Positions 1 through 10,775 of a stretch of 64,000 nt of DNA are shown piece after piece (position 1 is the first letter of the stretch; the number at the start of each line of letters is the position of its first letter). The translations under genes and the position numbers were made by a program. The notes beneath the pieces were generated by a model, which was given only the letters and a program-made list of their open reading frames with translations, did not search any database and was not told where the DNA came from. Origin of the DNA: Luidia sarsii (Eukaryota > Echinodermata > Asteroidea > Paxillosida > Luidiidae); the NCBI GenBank assembly GCA_949987565.1, contig OX465117.1, positions 6,634,621-6,698,620 of the forward strand, written 5' to 3'.

Positions 1-1220
1 AGACAAGACAAGACAAGACAAGACAAGACAAGACAAGACAAGACAAGACAAGACAAGACAAGACAAGACACAACAAGACAAGACAAGACAAGACAAGACA
101 AGACAAGACAAGACAAGACAAGACAAGACAAGACAAAACAAAAAAACTTAATTAACTAAACCAAACCATACAAAACAAAAATAAACCAAACCAAACCAAA
201 CCAAACCAAACCAAACCAAACCAAACCAAACCAAACCAAACCTAACCAAACCAAACCAAACCAAACCAAACCAAACCTAACCAAACCAAACCAAACCAAA
301 CCAAACCAAACCAGACCAAACCAAACCAAACCAAACCAAACCAAACCAAACCAAACCATAACAAACCTAACCAAAACAAACCAAACCAAACCAAAACAAA
401 TCAAACCAAACTAAACCAACCAAACCAAACCAAACTAAACCAAACCAAACCAAACAATACAAAAACCAACCAAATCACTGGCAAACCAGTTAAGCCAAAC
501 CAAATCAAACAAAGCCAAAACCAAACTAAAATAAACCAAACCAAACCATCTGAGACATGGCAGGCCAAACCAAACCGAACAAAACCAAACTAAACCAAAC
601 CCGCTAAACTAAACCAAACCAAGGTAAACTAGACCAACCAAATAAACCAATTTAGCCAGACCAAGTCAAACTAAGCCAAGCCAAACCAAACCAAACCAAA
701 CCAATTTAACCAGACCAAGCCAAACCAAACCAAGCAATGCTAAACCAAACCAAACCAAGCTAAATTAAACCAAACCAAGCTAAACTTAACCAAACCAAGT
801 TAAACTAAACCAAACAAGCTAATCTAAACCAAACCAAGCTAAACTAAACCAAACAAGCTAAACTAAACCAAACAAGCTAAACCAAACCAAACAAGCTAAA
901 CTAAACCAAATCAAGCTAAACTAAACCAAACCAAGCTCAACTAAAACAAACCAAGCTAATCTAAAACAAACCAAGCTAAACTAAAGCAAACCAAGCTAAG
1001 CTTAACTAAACAATTAAAGCTAAATGAAACCAAAGCAAGCTAAACTAAACCAAACCAAACCAAGCTCGACTAAATCAAACCAATTCTAAAGTAAACCAAA
1101 CCAAGCTAAACTAAATTAAACCAAGCTAAACTAAACTAAACCAAGTTGAATTAATCCAAAGCAAGGTTAACTAAATCAAACCAAACCAAACCAAACCAAT
1201 TAAGCCAAACCAAACCAAAT
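1..1220. repeat. AGACA then CCAAA satellite in intron 2 of the upstream gene copy
   Basis: The first ~135 bases are a near-perfect AGACA pentamer array. It passes into ~1.1 kb of degenerate CCAAA-type repeats, which become longer units such as CAAGCTAAACTAAACC toward the right. The plus strand is almost free of G. The same order of repeats occurs at about 22850-24370, directly before the same exon, so this is the left copy of intron 2 of the secreted NTF2-like gene. The open frames on it (VWFGLV-type peptides) are artefacts of the repeat. Confidence 0.9.
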
Positions 1221-1394
1221 GTACTAAACAATTCATTCTCAGAGCAAGAGCTACATAAGCCTGTGTCAAAGTTCGAAAAAAGCATTACCTGTAGAAAAAC
1301 TAAGATGATATAACAGTTGCAAATCTGACTATTGGGTACAGTAAACCCTTGCTGCACATACCACTACGATGAATATTTGCTTTCGCCCACACAG

Positions 1395-1551
1395 CTGTCC
1401 AGCATTCTCTGATTTTCTTGGACAATGTGGGCGACTTCAACATCACGACTCCCATGAATATAGTGCCCCTGGGCAGGAAGGCGCGGTTCGTCTTCCAACA
1501 TTTCAAGGCCGACGTCTACGACAAAGAAGGCGTCTTCATAGGCAACCAAGA
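1395..1551 (+). CDS. Secreted NTF2-like protein, copy A, exon 3 (partial gene)
   Basis: 157-nt coding exon between an acceptor ending ACAG and a donor GTAAGT. It enters with two bases completing a codon and leaves with two bases open. It reads VQHSLIFLDNVGDFNITTP and onward to VFIGNQE. It matches the exon at 24543-24699 except for one synonymous change (TTC here, TTT there) in the Phe codon of KARF. Exons 1 and 2 of this copy would lie left of the window. The reading frame is undamaged, so the copy may be functional. Confidence 0.78.
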
Positions 1552-1595
1552 GTAAGTGCATTGTTCTCACAATTATGGCGCGTCTAGAGCTATCT

Positions 1596-1966
1596 AGATC
1601 TGCTGGGCAAAATAGTCTCTCGAGGTCGTTAGCTCAGCACGTAGCTCACCGTGTGCGCTGAACCTTTGGTGAGATTTCTGCTTCAGCAAGAGACCGTGAG
1701 ACCAATATCTATCCTGTTTGATTTTGGCAACCACGTGAATAGGGCGTGCGCTTTCATCGGCCAGTTACTATGGGTTTTATTGGCTCAGTACGTAGCTGAA
1801 GTCGCTGCACACGATGAGTTTTCATCCACGAGAGACGAAATAAATCAAACAGGATAGATATTGGTCTCACGGTCTCTTGAGGCAGAAATTTCACCAAACG
1901 TTCAGCGCACACGAGAGCTACGTGCTGAGCTAACGACCTCGAGATAATTTTTGCTCAGCAGATCTC
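1596..1966. mobile_element. MITE with ~120-bp terminal inverted repeats, in intron 3, copy A
   Basis: The left arm starts AGATCTGCTGGGCAAAATAG and is mirrored by the right arm ending TTTTGCTCAGCAGATCT. The inverted match runs inward past the segments CGAGGTCGTTAGCTCAGCAC and CAATATCTATCCTGTTTGAT. The element is about 370 bp, has no coding capacity and is present at the same place in the second copy (24744-25113), so it predates the duplication. Confidence 0.75.
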
Positions 1967-2290
1967 GTGTGCGGCGGCCTTTAAGGGACAACCACAATAA
2001 CTATGGCACATCTTTAGTGTAGAATCTAGTTTATTGTAATGGGCTTGGAGGTTTTTACATCTTCACAGCACATTGCCGTTTATCATAGGTCTGTAAACGG
2101 AAGTGCTGTATAAACCAATTGCATCAACATTGCAACATCATTATGGTCCATATGCCTATGTCTTTATCAATCTAACCCACGGTAACTCGTATTCTATATT
2201 CTACATTGATATCCTACATTCTACATTTTTGTAATCAGGAATATTGTATTCTGCATTGTGTTGTTTTATTTTCTGTATTCTGTGTTCAAT

Positions 2291-2601
2291 TCTGCACTTT
2301 GCACTCCGCACTCCTCTCTCCGAACTCTGCACTCCGCACTCCGCACTCTGCACTCGGCACTCGTCTCTCCGCACTCCGCACTCCTCTCTCCGCACTACAA
2401 AGTCCGCACTCCTCTCTCCGCACTCCTCTCTCCGCACTCCTCTCTCCGCACTCCTCTCTCCGCACTCCTCTCTCCGCACTCCTCTCTCCGCACTCCTCTC
2501 TCCGCACTCCTCTCTCCGCACTCCTCTCTCCGCACCCGCACCTGCACTCCTCACCCGCACTCCTCTCTCCGGACTCCGCACTCCGCACTCCACACTCCGC
2601 A
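2291..2601. repeat. 14-bp minisatellite GCACTCCTCTCTCC in intron 3, copy A
   Basis: Tandem units of GCACTCCTCTCTCC, with the shorter variant GCACTCC at both ends. The central run (about 2408-2535) is nearly perfect. The plus strand is pyrimidine-rich. The array in the second copy (25439-25780) has a different length and arrangement, and this accounts for most of the 28-bp offset between the two gene copies. Confidence 0.9.
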
Positions 2602-2649
2602 GTCTGTAGTCTGTATAGTCTATATCTTTACCACTACGTGACAACCAAA

Positions 2650-2970
2650 GATCTTATAGCGCGCGAAGCGCGCAAGATAGCCTACTCTTGCGAGATCACA
2701 CGCATCCGGGTGAAGTGCGCCATGGGCGCCATTTTAGTAAGCAAAGTCGCACACATTCTCTCAATTTCGTGGTCACATCACAACGAAAGTTATCACATTC
2801 TGTTCACGCATCCAAAGCTGTATCGTTTTATTGTTTGTGACTCTCTCGCTTCATTTCCGGAGCAACGAAAGCAAACAACAGATTCCGTTGCTTACTAAAA
2901 TGGCGTTCAGTGCGTTCTTCACCGTTTGCTTAGAGTAGTCCATCTTGCGCGCTTTGCGCGCTATAAGATC
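2650..2970. mobile_element. MITE with GCGCGC-rich terminal inverted repeats, copy A
   Basis: The left end GATCTTATAGCGCGCGAAGC is mirrored by the right end GCTTTGCGCGCTATAAGATC. The inner parts also match, for example GCCATTTTAGTAAGCAA against TTGCTTACTAAAATGGC. The arms are therefore close to 100 bp of a 321-bp element. No transposase is encoded. The right end lies 42 bases before the exon 4 acceptor, so the element contributes to the 3' end of intron 3. I cannot assign its superfamily. Confidence 0.8.
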
Positions 2971-3012
2971 GTTGGTAACAACTGTCTCTGTTGTCATCCC
3001 TTCGTACTGCAG

Positions 3013-3088
3013 GAGCTTCTTGATATTTAGGAAGTCGGCAAACGGCTACAAGTCCTACGTCACGATCATCGACCCGGAGATCAACTGA
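3013..3088 (+). CDS. Secreted NTF2-like protein, copy A, exon 4 with stop
   Basis: 76-nt terminal coding exon after the acceptor TACTGCAG. The first G completes the Glu codon left open by exon 3, then SFLIFRKSANGYKSYVTI and the terminal IDPEIN before TGA. It is identical in sequence to 26189-26264. The G-K/N-G-Y-K strand near the C-terminus is typical of the last beta strands of NTF2-like domains. Confidence 0.78.
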
Positions 3089-3640
3089 AGGACCAGGAAC
3101 GTCGGGAGTAAAAAAAAAAAAACGCTGCAAAGGCCCACCTTCACAATTCTGCAGTTGAATTTTATGCAATCAGTACTATTCTCACCAGCCAATCTACTAA
3201 TCAGTAACTTCTTGGGCATACAGTACGTTCTAAGTACCTATTATTGAGGCCAGTGCACGGTGGAGAAAGTGCTGGTCTCTCTTCCTCCGTATCAAGATTT
3301 TCGGCTCTCGAGAACAAAATCTCACCGCGTGCGCCGGTCGTGAGATAGATTTTGGTGAATCAAATGAGCCAATAAAAAACGCGTATACAACTCTACCGAT
3401 CCATACCCATTGGCAGCCATTTTATAGTGAATATTTTGTATCGTGCGAGAGGGAAATCTTCAATCGCTTATCAAAAGACAACTAATATATTCCTCGTGGG
3501 AGGCAGTGGCGAAGTCAGAGGGTCCCTGTGCCTAGCAACTTTCCTTTATCTTGCCTTTCAGGATGATCGGGAATTAAGTCATTTGCGTATAGTATCACCC
3601 ATAGAAAACACATACTGAGGAAATTGGAGGAAGTTTGACC
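3089..3640 (+). other. 3' flank of copy A, possible poly(A) signal at 3371-3376
   Basis: Near-identical to 26265-26815. It has an A-run at about 3111-3122 and an AATAAA at 3371-3376, 283 bases past the stop codon, which is a plausible polyadenylation signal (26546-26551 in the other copy). Identity between the copies ends at about 3640, just after GGAAGTTTGACC, where the 31-bp minisatellite starts abruptly. No other gene seen. Confidence 0.4.
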
Positions 3641-4739
3641 GGGCGAGTTGTCAAGGGGCAAGTAGACTAGTGGGCGAGTTGGCAAGGGGCAAGTAGACTA
3701 GTGGGCGAGTTGGCAAGGGGCAAGTAGACTAGTGGGCGAGTTGGCAAGGGGCAAGTAGACTAGTGGGCGAGTTGGCAAGGGGCAAGTAGACTAGTGGGCG
3801 AGTTGGCTAGGGGCAAGTAGACTAGTGGGCGAGTTGGCAAGGGGCAAGTAGACTAGTGGGCGAGTTGGCTAGGGGCAAGTAGACTAGTGGGCGAGTTGGC
3901 AAGGGGCAAGTAGACTAGTGGGCGAGTTGGCAAGGGGCAAGTAGACTAGTGGGTTAGTTGGCAAGGGGCAAGTAGACTAGTGGGCGAGTTGGCAAGGGGT
4001 AAGTAGACTAGTGGGCGAGCCTGGCTAGGGGCAAGTAGACTAGTGGGCGAGCCTGGCTAGGGGCATGTAGACAGTGGGCGAGTTGGCTAGGGGCAAGTAG
4101 ACTAGTGGGCGAGTTGGCTAGGGGCAAGTAGACTAGTGGGCGAATTGGCTAGGGGCAAGTAGACTAGTGGGCGAGTTGGCAAGGGGCAAGTAGACTAGTG
4201 GGCGAGTTGGCTAGGGGCAAGTAGACTAGTGGGCGAGTTGGCAAGGGGCAAGTAGACTAGTGGGCGAGTTGGCAAGGGGCAAGTAGACTAGTGGGCGAGT
4301 TGGCAAGGGGCAAGTAGACTAGTGGGCGAGTTGGCAAGGGGCAAGTAGACTAGTGGGCGAGTTGGCTAGGGGCAAGTAGACTAGTGGGCGAGTTGGCAAG
4401 GGGCAAGTAGACTAGTGGGCGAGTTGGCAAGGGGCAAGTAGACTAGTGGGCGAGTTGGCAAGGGGCAAGTAGACAGTGGGCGAGTTGGCAAGGGGCAAGT
4501 AGACTAGTGGGCGAGTTGTCAAGGGGCAAGTAGACTAGTGGGCGAGTTGGAAAGGGGCAAGTAGACTAGTGGGCGAGTTGGCAAGGGGCAAGTAGACTAG
4601 TGGGCGAGTTGGCAAGGGGCAAGTAGACTAGTGGGCGAGTTGGCTAGGGGCAAGTAGACTAGTGGGCGAGTTGGCAAGGGGCAAGTAGACTAGTGGGCGA
4701 GTTGGCAAGGGGCAAGTAGACTAGTGGGTGAGTTGGCAA
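3641..4739. repeat. 31-bp minisatellite, ~35 units
   Basis: The unit starts GGGCGAGTTGGCAAGGGGCA and ends AGTAGACTAGT. Variants have GGCTAGGGG for GGCAAGGGG, or a missing CTA giving TAGACAGTGGG. It has no unique spacers, so it is not a CRISPR array. The same unit forms the shorter array at 35733-36247, which is flanked on both sides by inverted repeats. Here only the right flank (from 4740) is present. The left flank and about 9 kb before it are missing relative to the other copy. Confidence 0.95.
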
Positions 4740-7440
4740 CGCGGAAATCGCGTTGGTCTTCATTCAAGTTGCACAATTGCAATTAAGGGGCCAACCTGAC
4801 GCGTTAGTGGTAAGGGGGAAAAAATCGCGACCGGGGTTGCCATCACATGCACCCAACGTTTGCCCAGCATAGCGATTGGTCTCTTTGACCAACAGTTCTC
4901 AAACTGCTTGACAGAAGAACAACTGGAAGGTTCTATGAGGGATGACTCACTGCAGTCTACGGTACTGCCTGACTGTCCGGTGAAGGCTGGCAGGTGATGT
5001 GATGCAGAGTTAATTGTCTCACGCCAGCCGGCTCGGAAGTTCGGCTTTTCCGCCGTCAATTGAGATGAGTTTGGATTGGTTTCCGCACCGTCGTCTTCAG
5101 CACTGTCTTGGGGGGAAGGTTGGGGAGTCCTCGTCTGATGACATCCCATCGTGCACACTATCAGCGAAGATTTCGTCCGAACATTTTGCAGTATCGTCGA
5201 CTTCCATGGTTGCCTAATACATCTATAGTTGTCCATTTTGAAGGCCGCGCTGAGTCGATACGGCCATTGGCAATGCAGCGCTTTCAGGCACGTTCGTTGA
5301 CCCGTAGTTATTTACCAACAACGCTCATTACGGAGCCTACCTGTAGTACCTAGGCCTAGAACTTGCAGTTTTACATTGGGGAAGAAATGCTACAGTTGTT
5401 CCCCCGTAATAAGGGTGTATCGATTGACTTTATACAATCAGAAGCAAAAATATAGTTTTTCAAACTGTGTTCGTTCGCGGATAATCATAAACAACATTCA
5501 CATGAAGGGCGCCCCCACGTGCTTGATTCACTGACCCATCTGAGCACGCTGAGCAGCTGAGAGCGTTGCTGCAACGTGCTGAGGTGAGCCACTGACGTCA
5601 CTGCACGGGAGCCCGTCTGAGATCGTTACACCGGAGCCAAGCGGAAATCAAGCGACGCGCGCGTCCACTTTTTCAATCAATCAGCAAGCACCATTATAAT
5701 AGAGGGCGCTGTTGAATCTGTGGGGTGCAGAACACTAAATAGAGCTCCCATTGAACACTGTACAAAAACACTCACTTTCAAAGTCAATTATCCCATGCCC
5801 AAAAGCCTCTCAGTTCTTGTAGCTATACTTAAAATTGTAGTTTGGACCTTCATCTCTCAGATTCTTTTCAATTTTAGTGCTCTTAGCCGATTAGATTTTT
5901 TGCTAATTACCCTCAGAAAAAAAAACACCCCCAAAATGTGTATCCGTCCAAGCCGAATTTCTGCAAGGATTTTGGGATGGACCCCTCCACTTCCACAGCC
6001 AAATAGGGCCACATTTAAAGCCAGATATGGTCCAAATTACATACCAAATTGAAGAGTGAACCCCCAGGTTGTCTTAAGCTTCACTTGTTCTACAATGTAT
6101 CAGTTAATTAGCCTCCAAAGACCCCTTATTAAAAAAAAGTTGTGGGTACACACTTTATGATAATCAGCTCGGCGGAGCCATCTTGGATGGATTTTGTGTG
6201 CTGCACCCTGTGGTGACGGGATTTATGGCTTTGAGCCGCAGTGGCACACTGGTAACCAAAGCTCGTTGCAAATTGAGCCAATAATTTATTTGGCACGCGT
6301 GGTAACGTAGTGGAATGCCTTTTTGTGCCAAATTAGCTCATTGGGAGTGAAAGGGTTAGGAAGGTATGCTACTGCCCAATCGGTTTCGCGGTCACAGAAC
6401 TTCATGAATATTAATGTAGAATCGTCGTACCTGATTGGACGTGTTCTGAATAGTCCAGCAATGATTGTCTTCCCAGAATTCTGATTTTACACTAATCGTC
6501 AACATTTTAACACATTCAGCCGACGGTACAAAACGAAAGAACACTACTACACAGTACTAGGACCGCTACGCAAGGCCATGCAGTGCCAAGTTTATTGTCC
6601 GGAGGAGTATTTCATATTTCACATTTTGATTACATTCGGGCCGTCAACCGTAGAACTGTAGAACAGCATTTTATAATCGTTTTAAAATCCCAGAACGGTC
6701 CAACTTTATTCACCTTTATTTATACAGGATTGCAGCAAGTAGGTTGAACTCCAGCCTTTCCAAGGGAATCAATCGTCACCTCCATCGGCTTTGGATTCCG
6801 ACTGCAGTTTTCACCTTGCCTGTGTTTGTGGGGATCAATATTATTACACATTTTGGGGTATCGTTTGTCGATTCTTCTCCGAAGCAAACGGATTTTATGT
6901 GTAGCAAGTCAAGACTTGCTAAGGACCACTGATTGCAAAATTAACTTTCGCAATTTGTAAAATCTCGTTAGTTAATACTTATTGTACATGTACTGTACAT
7001 GTACTTGCACATTGTGATTGGCTGGAAGTCGACGCCTTCCAAACATTCGTCAACAGAGGGCGTCCTCCAATCTTCACGGGCGCAGAACACTAAATCGAGC
7101 TCTCGTTGAACATAGTACAAAAACACTCGCTTTCAAAGCCAATTATCCCACACCCAAAAGTTTCCCAGCTCGTGTAGCTATACTGAGAATTTTATTTTGG
7201 ACCAGTCCTTAATCTTTCAGATTCTATTTAATTTTAGTGCTCTTAGCAGATTAGATTTTTTGAAATTTTTGGGCTAATTTCTCCCAGAAAAAGCACCCCA
7301 AAATGTTTAGCCGTCCAAGCCGAATTTCTGCAAGGGTTTTGGGACGGACTCCTCAACTTCTATAACCAAATGGGGCCACATCTAAAGCCTGATATTGTCC
7401 AAATTAGTAAAAAATTACACACCAAATTGAAGAGTGAACT
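4740..7440. repeat. 2.7-kb segment duplicated at 36248-38950
   Basis: Base-for-base match with 36248-38950 apart from scattered substitutions and small indels, all non-coding as far as I can tell. It begins with the right terminal repeat of the minisatellite-bearing element (to about 4840). It contains two diverged direct copies of a ~400-500-bp repeat (about 5720-6230 and 7080-7440), both starting GCAGAACACTAAAT. A 158-codon minus-strand frame (4760-5236) is not kept in the other copy, where a 2-base change (TACTGCCTG to TATGCCGG) breaks it, so I do not call it a gene. Confidence 0.85.
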
Positions 7441-8210
7441 CCATTTTGTCCGCCCTAACGTTTTGAATTTTGTATTCTTTACTACACACTTTTCGTTGTG
7501 TTTACTTTTGTTTCGTATGTACCAGGCAGTTTCTTTGCAAACCCGAGTTTTATCCTAAGCCATGGTCAAGCGGTGTTTATATTTTTGTCGTAATTCTGAC
7601 TCTCGATACCCTGGCAATAGAGGAAATGTACATTTTTGACCTTTTCCAAAAAAAAGTCCAAGGGGAGAAGTGTTTTCGGTGGTTGCGGGCGTGCAGTGGA
7701 CGCGCACGGCGTGTGGGCGATCGTGGCACGTTGTGCGCATGTGCGCGATTGATTGCTATGGTGGGCGTGGCCTACTGGATCGGCGTATCGGCGGCGGTAC
7801 CTTCGAAAAGATGGCCACGTACAGGCACATGAATTTTCTCTCTTTATGAAAATCGTACGTGAGTAGCTCATAGGTAATTGTAGGTTGTTTTTTAACACCC
7901 ATTCAGATAAGCAAACTTCATACATTGGGTTGCATTCCCCTTTCATTCGTTCCTATTTACCCCGTTCAGTCGAACGGAGTTCCCTCCTAAACGGAAGTTT
8001 ACAAAAGCGACAGTGTATTATTTTGTGCGAGCTTAAAGTTGTAGGCCCATCCTTCGTTGGCTGGGTTAGATCATGGAGTTATAGTTCCGTGGTTAGATCA
8101 AGGCTGCAATCAGTGTGTGATACCCGGATTGCTTTCCGGCAATTTCAGTCACGGGACATTGGTACGTTCTTATAAATATGATTTAAGGCTTCATATAGTG
8201 GGTGAAACAA
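7441..8210. other. No gene seen
   Basis: At 7441 the similarity to the second duplicate stops in the middle of the repeat that continues there (38951-39080). The sequence then becomes unique. A GC-rich patch lies at 7680-7830. I see no conserved coding frame or splice pattern. Confidence 0.5.
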
Positions 8211-8442
8211 TATAGGAGGGGTTGCGGTGACACCATGTAAAAGGTCTCTTAAAGAAGAGGTGTGATTCTGAAAAGAACCTGAGTGGTAACTCAACATTCC
8301 GACCAGTATATGCTCTGGCCGTTTGTCCTGATGACGGTCAGAGCATACTGTCGGAACGTCCAGTTTCCACTCAGGTTCTTTTGAGACCACACCTCTTCTC
8401 TAGGAGACCTTATACATGGTGTAACCATAAACCCTCCTATAT
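8211..8442. mobile_element. Foldback MITE, 232 bp
   Basis: The left arm TATAGGAGGGGTTGCGGTGA is mirrored by the right arm ending ACCATAAACCCTCCTATA. The pairing continues inward through the segments AAGAGGTGTG, AAAGAACCTGAGTGG and CAGTATGCTCTG, so nearly the whole element is one imperfect hairpin. Outer parts (ACCATGT, AAGGTCTC) recur in degenerate form at 20719-20822. No coding capacity. Confidence 0.75.
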
Positions 8443-9659
8443 GATAGGATCTTGTTCACTTTTCAGATTCAGATGAGGGTCAATCTATTATTAAACCAAC
8501 ACGTGATCGGGATTGAAAGTATATGGACATGGTGTGGGTGGGTGTGTATGAGTGTGACCGTGCAGAGTGGGTGTGTAATAATAATAATAATAAAAGGATA
8601 TTTATAAAGCGCCCAAAATGCCAAACAGACCTCAAAGCGCTGAATACAAAGATAAAAACCAAAACAAGTTACAAAATTACAAAATTATCAAATTACTACA
8701 TGCAAGAATTGAACAATTATTTGGTTAAAAAGGTTTTTGTAAAATATCTGGACCTCCTAAACAGAGAAAATGAAATTATATTCAATGTCTTAAAACTATT
8801 TTTGTTTTTAATTTAAAAATAATATTGCAGGCTGTCACATAAAATCAAGACCAGCTACTGAACAATTCAATTCAAATTACTATTAGGGGTGGGATGGGTG
8901 TTTGGGGTGTAACCCCTTCATCTCTGTTCCCTTGGAGACTAAAATCCGTGCCACTCCATTCTTGTGAAAACCAGTTTCCTTATGGAGACCCTGAATGAAA
9001 ATAAAAAAATTTTGATTGCTGTTTTAAATTTAAAGAATAAAAACAACCATTCCTGGTAAATCAATCTTTCTTTTATGAATACAAAAATGAATAGGACGCC
9101 TTTCGATCATTTCTATTTGAAATAGTTTTGTCGATTTTATCCAAGGTATGGATAACCACTTCGAAAACATGGGGTTATGCCTATATCAGTGGTCTCCATA
9201 GGACAATGTGTGTTGGCGGTAAACTGGGGAGAACCTTGTCTCTGATTGGTTAACTGGATATCTTTATGCAAATTTACCATGGTCGGGATCATAACTCCAC
9301 ACTGCTGATTTGTCTTCACGGGTTACAATATTCTACTGTGCGATGATGTGTGCTATACTAAAACCGCTTTCACCTCGCCAGCCTGGGCCACTCCCAGTAG
9401 CTATTCATCAGGCAGTGCTAGCACTGAGATCAGCCGTCCGTGCCTTAGTTGTAGGATGAGATGTAATGGAAACCGGGTACAGTCGACGATAATAGTACGA
9501 ACACTGTTTGATATGCCACGAACGAACACTTCAGCCTAGCTGTTGTCGTATATGAAGCGGCCCTTGGATTAGCAAGGCATGGCGTCGCTGGCTGGATAAG
9601 CGGGAGATGTGACGTGTCCGTGTTGGATTTCATCCGTGCTCGACTGAGACTCGAACGGG
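8443..9659. other. No gene; retroelement-like tail at 8576-8680
   Basis: A (TAA)n tract at 8577-8592 is followed by GGATATTTATAAAGCGCCC and a second CAAAGCGCTG. This pattern is common at the ends of non-LTR elements in deuterostome genomes. The rest, including the 5' flank of the GT92 gene, shows no coding signal and no clear core promoter. Confidence 0.4.
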
Positions 9660-10775
9660 ATGGCCAAGTCCTGCAAGGGGCTGTGCACCCGGTGCCTCTT
9701 CCTGTCGTTTGTGCTCGTCGCGGTGACGGGAACATTCTGCGTGGTGCACTTCGCGGCTCGCTTGCGGGCAGACACGACTCCATTCGCGGCCACTGACAAG
9801 GCCTGGCAGGGTGTACTCGCATCAAGCCACGCAAGCAACGATAGCGATGCATCAGGTCAGGCAGGTGAGACCAATGAAGTCCCCAGCTCCACTGACCGTC
9901 CATCATGGTGTTCAGGTAGGACGAGCCGCATATTCCATCGCAACGCCTCTGCGTACAACGCAGAGCGATCAGGCAAGAGAGAGACATATTTTGTGACTGC
10001 TGTCCTCCTTGTTCGGATCTACGACTACGACCACAACAATTACACGAGCAGCGAGCTGGTACAGTGGCTGCAGTACATGAGCTACGCCGGGGTGGAGCAC
10101 GTGTACGTCTACGACGGCTACGTCCGTCGGAACGAGTCGCAGAGGGAGGCCCTGCGATGCTTCGTACGGAGCGGCTTCGTGACCTACGTGGACTGGCACC
10201 ACAAGGCCGTAGACAGGAAGAACCGCGACAAGCTGACCCAGATACCCGCCTACCAAGATTGCCTGAAGCGCTTCGGTCGCCAGTTCGTCTGGCAGGTTGA
10301 AACGGACATCGACGAGTATCCCTTCTGCCCAAAGGACCGGGCCCCGGGATTCTTGTCCCGCTTCGTGCAGAGCGTCCTGGCCACGCGGCACAGCCAGAGG
10401 CGACCCCTGGGACAGATCTTCATGGAGAATTTCCTCTTTCTGGGCTCGCCGCCCAACGTGACTGAGCTTCCCCTGGTCGTTGACCGGTTCTGGACTCGCA
10501 CCAGGCACAAGTGGAACATGCACAAGAAGCCTATTTTCCTCTCGGTGGCCGCGGTAAAGGCCAAAGTGCACGGCTATGATATCTTCCCGAACTACACGCA
10601 TTACTACTGCCCGGGGGACTTGATTCGGATGAACCACTACCACGGGGCCAGGTACTACCGATCCGAAACGGTCCGGGTGTCTGAAATCGACATGGTGCAA
10701 GACCGGAGCATGAGTACGGCGTCATCGGCGTTGACACCCTGCCGCACGGTAGGATGTGCCATGGGCTGCTGTTAG
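9660..10775 (+). CDS. Glycosyltransferase family 92 (GT92, DUF23) type II membrane protein
   Basis: Predicted Golgi glycosyltransferase of 371 aa encoded in one exon. Residues 12-30 (CLFLSFVLVAVTGTFCVVH) form a signal anchor after a short Cys-rich cytosolic tail. A low-complexity stem runs to about residue 105. The catalytic domain starts at YFVTAVLLVRIYDYDHNNY (110-128). Family marks are the segment MSYAGVEHVYVYDGYV (140-155), QIPAYQDCL (194-202), the acidic metal-site motif TDIDEYPF (215-222) and IRMNHYHG (322-329). Five N-glycosylation sequons lie at N95, N127, N158, N266 and N311. GT92 members known from other animals transfer galactose to glycoconjugates; the acceptor here cannot be predicted. 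The coding region is far more GC-rich than its flanks. The last ~25 residues look unlike the family, whereas another frame stays open there (RPEHEYGVIGVDTLPHG, from about 10700), so a frameshift or missed intron near 10700 is possible. The start was chosen because the anchor follows directly. Confidence 0.85.
   Translation: MAKSCKGLCTRCLFLSFVLVAVTGTFCVVHFAARLRADTTPFAATDKAWQGVLASSHASNDSDASGQAGETNEVPSSTDRPSWCSGRTSRIFHRNASAYNAERSGKRETYFVTAVLLVRIYDYDHNNYTSSELVQWLQYMSYAGVEHVYVYDGYVRRNESQREALRCFVRSGFVTYVDWHHKAVDRKNRDKLTQIPAYQDCLKRFGRQFVWQVETDIDEYPFCPKDRAPGFLSRFVQSVLATRHSQRRPLGQIFMENFLFLGSPPNVTELPLVVDRFWTRTRHKWNMHKKPIFLSVAAVKAKVHGYDIFPNYTHYYCPGDLIRMNHYHGARYYRSETVRVSEIDMVQDRSMSTASSALTPCRTVGCAMGCC

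Noticed and set aside
156..404. Open frame giving VWFGLVWFGLV-type peptide (also 22763-23557)
   Set aside because: Pure product of the CCAAA satellite on the minus strand, inside an intron of a plus-strand gene.
2206..2898. Long open frames giving THSALRTPLSALLSPHSS-type peptides on both strands
   Set aside because: They translate the 14-bp minisatellite; several frames stay open at once and array length differs between copies.
3641..4739. CRISPR-like array
   Set aside because: 31-bp units are directly adjacent with no unique spacers, in a eukaryotic genome; it is a minisatellite.
4760..5236. 158-codon minus-strand frame
   Set aside because: The frame is broken in the near-identical copy (36465-36830) by a 2-base change, and no domain is visible.
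9445..10332. 295-codon minus-strand frame, and 9969-10700 minus
   Set aside because: Shadows of the GC-rich GT92 gene; arginine-rich peptides without domain.
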